Assembly: GCF_034006665.1 (NCBI RefSeq)
Contig: NZ_JAVESI010000012.1
Coordinates: 1-64,000, forward strand
Direction: 5' to 3'
Source of the DNA: Trichloromonas sp034006665
GTDB lineage: Bacteria > Desulfobacterota > Desulfuromonadia > Desulfuromonadales > Trichloromonadaceae
Length of the DNA: 64,000 bases
Under the pieces are notes generated by a model. That model saw only the letters and a list, made by a program, of their open reading frames with translations, was not told the origin of the DNA and searched no databases. A program made the translations under genes and the position numbers. Shown here piece by piece: positions 60,601-64,000 of the stretch (positions are counted from its first letter, which is position 1; every line of letters begins with the position of its first letter).

Positions 60601-60803
60601 TTTGGCAAAGAGTCATAGTATTTTGGTAATTCATCTTCTAATAATGCCTCTTTATTTAATAATTTATGTTTATACTTATCATCACTTAACTCTTTACAAG
60701 AATCAAAACTTTCAAAATATAAATTATATTTACTATCAACAACTAATTTAATATTAGTTGTTAATCTTGGATTAGTTCGTATTAGTTGAAAACTTTTTTC
60801 CAT
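54693..60803 (-). CDS. Giant tail/receptor-contact protein with Kelch-like, FN3-like and BACON-like domains
   Basis: The protein is 2036 aa. Residues 1-1000 are virion-type beta/alpha sequence (PLYIKKGNIPEKFIILRVDD, NIFKPLYYW later). From ~1200 come repeated Ig-like strands. Residues ~1535-1830 are Kelch-like repeats (GDYIYYGMGRSSVGYKSDFY, DGTHIYITGGINSTGYITSI, KYYKIGGYINID), a beta propeller. An FN3-like strand set follows (GTTYYYRSYVKVGEQLFLGE). Residues ~1940-2030 form a BACON-like domain (ISPISVIFQHGGYSIVYQVI, SSNWTINNTYGTYFNVYPSS, GSSGISSITV). BACON domains are typical of Bacteroidota and their phages and may bind mucin or glycans. Likely a long tail fibre or baseplate-attached adhesin. 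Confidence 0.75.
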   Translation of the reverse strand: MEKSFQLIRTNPRLTTNIKLVVDSKYNLYFESFDSCKELSDDKYKHKLLNKEALLEDELPKYYDSLPKNLAFSPKTDFDVNIMYDSFNNQFDDTYFAGAKNAEDQWYNEEFEYFAPLYIKKGNIPEKFIILRVDDPGIYDIYDTDYRLIGLNKDNFRSEIIDKWKCVKVIDLSENSNFGNFLKRNINDNNRFPEFSFFFDTKKFNFSKWSGLNYKNGIYTTSETILDDKLYYENPHFVLEDFITKGFENNGLIYPYILNIKYLFDDKPGDPDKYNEYSINRYFGFYIDKFEHIKSLTTYDLDDLDDNVNIRIENNIFVDNNDNAVNPFTNKIKENGWIMYNNKLYEIKKLNNGYYKLISDFDISSNDMTIFNSNKIKIEYVNNRTNIKNLNDQLELTIDKFINNEGHVDELPADLYLIEIDGIYHVLKNDKYFDNTTNKYINNFYIGGDYAITSDNKYLKYWKGGVNNTITKKIVNDDIPLQYNIYRLKFSDIKDFDFDRINTRYSDFEYEKNVYVETEEDKLNAIEYRDFSVPKRVKTHDKGSNGQYKPLNISSEYSAGDETFELLDNSISYIWEKNQNICKWGYIGSISHSDYIYKLNNSKKHGGVYNRTTNCDTSVSSVKEKTHDYFYRIGNFFSKKDDNVVEQFNAGEWDTGTYWTYLNNTLICSNNTSENKSIYTTYLGTDNYYYVYLRITIDDAIPNNNWSVGIYDSSFDNGKSNQFTTGNDVIISFMGKCKNGYITLYSGYVNCTFKEIIVTEIEFNYYLNQSTNIQTSLLDNDKFDLSLYEANYFDYFKYFFNNKMYIEDNGNLYKKYYKKYSYFNGGDNELPASSLFRGIEYKINSIEDIVFNNDGSIRSIIPGGGNIFNEYKLSVILNDRYHYYDFDENSGVYSNPIFINSVSSPIDDLNATLDSPDKNGIHVIVNYNFKNIIIIINQNIPINKEWISFNNTKVFGESNGIYYSKTKDDYNTMPSVDGLSINTYDPNKLTAYYFIQSMNNLNEKGIFDQHIIYYEINGNNVSKFKLNQLNNKIPSFYVEVSLPDDILLKKNSYNIYPIKGPSYNIYDKYMIYLDDMPVTQSIIDQPLSRKIVINKKDETINIVRHGERIENDKLIKRFIGYYDPVFHDINVFKPLYYWSDENRYYGLDKNYCFDNDVSDFGTIREMVYSKVSDDGNFLKLNNISTDRSIYPMVDEIGLSQTSRNIFLSSWDSNFYLKTLNEHTLYSDFVKSPTYIISYQAILSVNSISVSDPLGLEFYTTGEEQVGGEASRRSGAAVTTYNMIYGFNKNNPSDKITFRFNVTNLSIVSKTYGVKLYYDKLNQQSSTLISDESLGTIGKDVTIQKNIEFNRPIEYDDNQIKTTTVCRFEFYSLEEPSEILYSNNDIRFDLYNDDINYEILEYELQTGITYIPNQSYDFSMKFRNNGRNNIKPTHNATVKLMIIDDSMLDYHIMSEQTVSVGTLEVDVSFDNITFPLVGGFTEKKIVFAVEYPVNIFDLNQEDTNNRVFVEETIEVEQYWKVVKEQEPIFGSNGRIGMVAIGIGDYIYYGMGRSSVGYKSDFYKYNVNTKIITELDNNIPRAFSSICTDGTHIYITGGINSTGYITSISRYNINLNTFDSYHFTLSAGLAYADSFVKGDFLCIRGGRTSSGLSDKKYTINAYGGINEQMDNSAISSQRTYDSSSVIYDDKYYKIGGYINIDNTTNTGTNIYKYNSISSSSSNDNITIYNFSLTDIEQLGGSGSSFLLNGNKIYMTLSNKFSSDIDNKMYVNRINSIVVQEYDNLSFTGINRTYCAFATSNNKGYIIGGGKIINNNQSMNPGTTDISNIEFADTYIWEFEHILDITLSTTNYTDLTMKSFRAGGIITDGDIYFITEYGIQYSLSNTFIPLQSINHNSSLSTNSYNSLISNLLPGTTYYYRSYVKVGEQLFLGETKSVTTLNGIYISPISVIFQHGGYSIVYQVIIEITSSSNWTINNTYGTYFNVYPSSGSSGISSITVQCVRDNEDWSNKPFTILTNPDHGVISVNVRNIYFSGGIAV

Positions 60804-60806
60804 TTA

Positions 60807-63800
60807 TTAGTTATTTTTTCTTTTAATATTAAATTTAACACTAAATTCAAAACTAGAATTTAATGATGATGGATTTAATCTAATTCTTATGGATTTATTA
60901 TGCTCTACTTGTGATAATGTATTTAAATTTACAATTGTGTCAATTGCCGTTTTAAATCTCCAATATATATTAAATGGAATAATAATATAATTAGATGGAT
61001 TAACTGATTTAAAGTTAGTTCCAATATTTTCTATTGATATTAAATCATTTATCGAATTAACAGATGGACATATTAAAGTTGCTAAAGTATCACCAATATA
61101 CCAATCATTATTAGTAAGTGGCGTTCCTTCTCCTAATGCGTTATAACCATTTCCTTCTAGATTACCATCTTTACCTTTATTTATATAATCTCCACTAAGA
61201 CCTGGTAATTTATCTGTGCTAATTATAGCACTATTTATCTTAGAGTATCCTGGTATTGATGGATCATGAAAAGTATTACCACTATATAATAAATCACCGC
61301 CTGATTTATCACAGAAATAGATAAATTGATTTGGTTCTTGTACAACAAATTGATTATCTTTATCAACCAAACATGGTAAATTATCATAACCTGTTCTTAT
61401 TGTAGTTCCGCTATTATAATTATCTCTAACTAAAAATGATAATTGTGTATTTGATATATTTTCTAGTTTTATATAATAATCTGTATTAACATATATATTA
61501 TTTTTGTACTGTGATCCAATTGTTCTTATTGCGTTCTTTTCACATATAAAATCTAAATTAACTGTTGAATTATTATCTACATTTATTTCATCTATACCAT
61601 TAAAAATAGATACTTTTAATTTACCTTTAGCAGAATATACAATATCTTCTAAACTTTTTATTTTATTTGTAAGATATTCAAGATATTCTTTTAATGTAAA
61701 GGATTCACCTGTATCATCCTTATATCCTGTTTGTATATTATCATCATAGTGAGCAATAAATTGATCATTTAATGTAAAAGAATCTCTAACATGTCTATTT
61801 ATTCCTTTTGATTCTAATGTTTGTTCAAATTGAATAACCATGTTATCTTGTGATGCTTCTTCTAATATATATTGATTAGAATCTAATATATCATTTAGAT
61901 CATCTGGGAATTCAACTGTTATAATATCTGACCAATCACTTTCTATTATTGAATCTGGATATCCAACTTCTGATATTGATGATACTCTAATTTCAACTTT
62001 TTCCCCTTGTTGTATTGGTATATCTAATTGATTAATATTAGGAGTATCTGCTTCTGATATATCTTCTATTTTCCATACCCACTCTCTTTTCATGTCATCG
62101 TATACTCTCTTTCTTAAATCTGATTTTATTGATACCCAGTTTGAAAAATAACCAGTTTTTCTAACCTCTTCATTTGATGTAATTACACTATATCCTTCTG
62201 TTTGATTTTCTAATCCACTTTTAGATGAATATCTATATTGTATATTAAATTGTACTACCTCTTGTGGTCTATATCCAGCTTGTGTCTTTGGTTCTGGCAT
62301 ATTCCAAAATCCCCTTACTCTAAATTTAGGTTCACTTTTTGTTAATGTATTACTTTGACTCTTTATCTGTGTAGTTATAGATTGCATCAATTTAGATAAT
62401 GATTCTTGTTCTTGTACCAATTTAGTTAATTCATTTTGAGATTTATCTTTTTCTGCAATTGTTTGGTATTTTTTTACAGATAACTCTTTATTTTTTTGTG
62501 ATATTGAATTATTTACCTGATCTAATTTTGTTTTTATCTTATTCTTTTCTGAATTTAGATCTTTTAATTTTTTAGTATCAGACGTATTAGTTAAATGTTT
62601 ATTTATTTGAACAACTTTAAAATTTTCATTATTTAATACTGGTGAATCTGGTTTTATTGCATATTGACTTGGTATGGTTTTATTTATTAAATCTCTTAAT
62701 AATTCACCATAATCATAAACAGTGTCTAAGTAATATTTTGCCATAGATACACTATTATCAGTACTTAATACTAAATCGTTTGTGTATAATCCAGTACCTT
62801 TAGACCAAACACTTCCTTTAATTCTATTTTTACTATTTGTTGGTTTCATAAAAACAACAAGGTATTCATCAAAACCAACTGATATATTAACAGTTTTTTT
62901 AATACTTACATTACCATAAAATTTTAAAATATTTGTTCCTGTTGGAAGCGGATCAAAACCTTCAATTCGTTCTACCCTTATTCTAAAATCAGATTCTGCT
63001 ACACTAGTTTCTATAATCTTCCATCTAGTAACAGACTCTTGTTTATTTAAAACTAATTCATCACCTGATTTAAGTGTTTTTTCTTCTCCGTTTAATGTTG
63101 CATAATTAAATGGGTAAATATGATACCACATTTTATTATTTATTGTATCTATATCTTGTTTTAAAATTGAAAATATACCATGTTCTGTTATTTCTTGATA
63201 ATCAAATGTAAAATGTTGTTCATCATAATTCATTGTTCTATTATTTATAACACCTAAATTTGTAGGATTAGTATACCAATTAATAAAGTCATTATAATTT
63301 ATATTATCATTATTAACAAATTTATCAATAAAATCATTTCTAGATTTTAATCCATTAGTTGTATATTCACCATCAGAATCTCTTTCAAATGATACTATAT
63401 ATCTTCTTGATATAACACCATCTACTGTTCTATCAACTTTATCAGTCATATCAAACTGTAAAGAAATTAAAGGATTCATTAATGATTCAAAAAACCAATT
63501 ATTTTTTGAATTAAATTGAGTAACTTTACCTAGTAAATTAATATTATTTGGTTCTCTATTTAAATCTGATAAATATACTTTTTTAGTTGATTTTCCATCT
63601 ATTATATGTACATTATTATCATTTAAACCTGATAATCTCATAATATTATTATTTATAGTATTAATATCACTTTGTAATTTACCCACTGTTGGTAATGAAT
63701 AATTTGTTTCATTTCCTTGTTCATCTAATTGGGTTACATTTACAACAGAATCACTACTTGATACAATATCACTGATTCTACTTAAAACTTCAACAGAATT

Positions 63801-63860
63801 TTTATTTAGTAAACTAATTTGTTCTGCAATACTTACAAAACTATTCTTTTTTGATGGCAT
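60807..63860 (-). CDS. Large baseplate/tail structural protein
   Basis: The protein is 1017 aa. Residues 1-90 are helical (FVSIAEQISLLNKNSVEVLS). Residues ~110-400 are beta-rich (LISLQFDMTDKVDRTVDGVI, YHIYPFNYATLNGEEKTLKS). Residues ~423-500 are a strong coiled coil (LKDLNSEKNKIKTKLDQVNN). Residues ~505-670 have FN3-like repeats with FRVRGFWNMPEPKTQAGYRP, VVQFNIQYRYSS and IEVRVSSISEVGYPDS-type strands, and the C-terminal domain (~800-1017) is beta-rich. No enzyme motif is present. It lies 3 bases upstream of the giant adhesin and probably joins it to the baseplate. The promoter-like TATATTTATATATAATAAAA precedes the ATG. Confidence 0.7.
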   Translation of the reverse strand: MPSKKNSFVSIAEQISLLNKNSVEVLSRISDIVSSSDSVVNVTQLDEQGNETNYSLPTVGKLQSDINTINNNIMRLSGLNDNNVHIIDGKSTKKVYLSDLNREPNNINLLGKVTQFNSKNNWFFESLMNPLISLQFDMTDKVDRTVDGVISRRYIVSFERDSDGEYTTNGLKSRNDFIDKFVNNDNINYNDFINWYTNPTNLGVINNRTMNYDEQHFTFDYQEITEHGIFSILKQDIDTINNKMWYHIYPFNYATLNGEEKTLKSGDELVLNKQESVTRWKIIETSVAESDFRIRVERIEGFDPLPTGTNILKFYGNVSIKKTVNISVGFDEYLVVFMKPTNSKNRIKGSVWSKGTGLYTNDLVLSTDNSVSMAKYYLDTVYDYGELLRDLINKTIPSQYAIKPDSPVLNNENFKVVQINKHLTNTSDTKKLKDLNSEKNKIKTKLDQVNNSISQKNKELSVKKYQTIAEKDKSQNELTKLVQEQESLSKLMQSITTQIKSQSNTLTKSEPKFRVRGFWNMPEPKTQAGYRPQEVVQFNIQYRYSSKSGLENQTEGYSVITSNEEVRKTGYFSNWVSIKSDLRKRVYDDMKREWVWKIEDISEADTPNINQLDIPIQQGEKVEIRVSSISEVGYPDSIIESDWSDIITVEFPDDLNDILDSNQYILEEASQDNMVIQFEQTLESKGINRHVRDSFTLNDQFIAHYDDNIQTGYKDDTGESFTLKEYLEYLTNKIKSLEDIVYSAKGKLKVSIFNGIDEINVDNNSTVNLDFICEKNAIRTIGSQYKNNIYVNTDYYIKLENISNTQLSFLVRDNYNSGTTIRTGYDNLPCLVDKDNQFVVQEPNQFIYFCDKSGGDLLYSGNTFHDPSIPGYSKINSAIISTDKLPGLSGDYINKGKDGNLEGNGYNALGEGTPLTNNDWYIGDTLATLICPSVNSINDLISIENIGTNFKSVNPSNYIIIPFNIYWRFKTAIDTIVNLNTLSQVEHNKSIRIRLNPSSLNSSFEFSVKFNIKRKNN

Positions 63861-63901
63861 ATTGTTGTTATTAATTTTTATTATATATAAATATAATATG
63901 G

Positions 63902-64000
63902 TTAATCAATAGTAAAATAATAATAAACCTTATTATATATATTTGTATTTATTGACCATTTATATTTAAATGGCATTTTTTTAAAAATATTATCATTTAT
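63902..64000 (-). CDS. Possible C-terminal end of a gene cut by the window edge
   Basis: On the minus strand an open frame enters from the right edge and reads INDNIFKKMPFKYKWSINTN then IYNKVYYYFTID before TAA at 63902. It could be the last ~32 residues of an upstream gene or a chance frame. The 41 bases between it and the ATG at 63860 hold a promoter-like A/T motif. Confidence 0.3.
   Translation of the reverse strand: MNDNIFKKMPFKYKWSINTNIYNKVYYYFTID

Overview
The window is a very AT-rich segment of a large tailed-phage genome with a contractile, T4-like body plan. Three signs point to a Bacteroidota host. Genes start after A/T-rich leaders without a Shine-Dalgarno motif. A few genes are preceded by TAnnTTTG boxes, which resemble the Bacteroidota -7 element. 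The largest tail protein ends in a BACON-like domain next to Kelch-like repeats. The T4 relationship shows in uvsX followed by a DnaB/gp41-type helicase, a uvsW helicase beside a UvsY-like protein, a family B polymerase, gp5-, gp25- and gp53-like baseplate proteins and a gp17-like terminase. No major capsid, portal, tail sheath or prohead protease was recognised.

Layout. 1-5.4 kb: small coiled-coil and membrane proteins and an 801-aa hydrophobic repeat protein. 5.4-10.3 kb: probable internal-head or structural proteins, several with a short N-terminal leader resembling the T4 capsid-targeting sequence. 10.4-12.3 kb: two zinc-ribbon homing endonucleases flanking a tRNA-Gly. 12.4-13.9 kb: the N-terminal part of a split DNA polymerase. 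13.9-20.3 kb (minus): a baseplate hub and tube-initiation operon. 20.9-31.3 kb: recombination, replication and nucleotide metabolism (UvsX, fractured helicase, fractured ribonucleotide reductase). 31.3-37 kb: Hc1-like protein, thioredoxin, ferritin-like protein, APRT, and a gene interrupted by a TnpB element. 38-43 kb: structural proteins and small unknowns. 43.0-46.9 kb: fractured terminase. 46.9-47.7 kb: a second endonuclease/tRNA-Gly cassette. 47.8-48.8 kb: a probable sliding clamp. 48.9-63.9 kb (minus): uvsW/uvsY-like genes and very large tail proteins.

The standout system is a set of three 'fractured' genes: replicative helicase, class II ribonucleotide reductase and terminase large subunit. 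Each is split into two ORFs. The upstream ORF ends with an N-terminal split-intein piece, the downstream ORF begins with the complementary C-terminal piece, and a free-standing EDxHD/VSR-like homing endonuclease lies between them. In the helicase and the terminase the break is exactly at the Walker A lysine (GK|C), and the inteins and endonucleases are paralogous, so one module appears to have spread between two unrelated P-loop enzymes. The reductase carries a further continuous intein with an HNH endonuclease at its NPCGE active-site motif. DNA synthesis, dNTP supply and DNA packaging would therefore all depend on protein trans-splicing. With the other free-standing endonucleases, the GIY-YIG protein and TnpB, about ten selfish nucleases occupy 64 kb.

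A second theme is a family of unrelated proteins sharing the leader M-K-x-I-K-x-F-x-x-F-[IL]-x-E-[SA], plus a 460-aa protein full of [ILV]-x-E-S sites. This fits a prohead targeting and processing system like that of T4 gp21, although the protease itself is not in the window.
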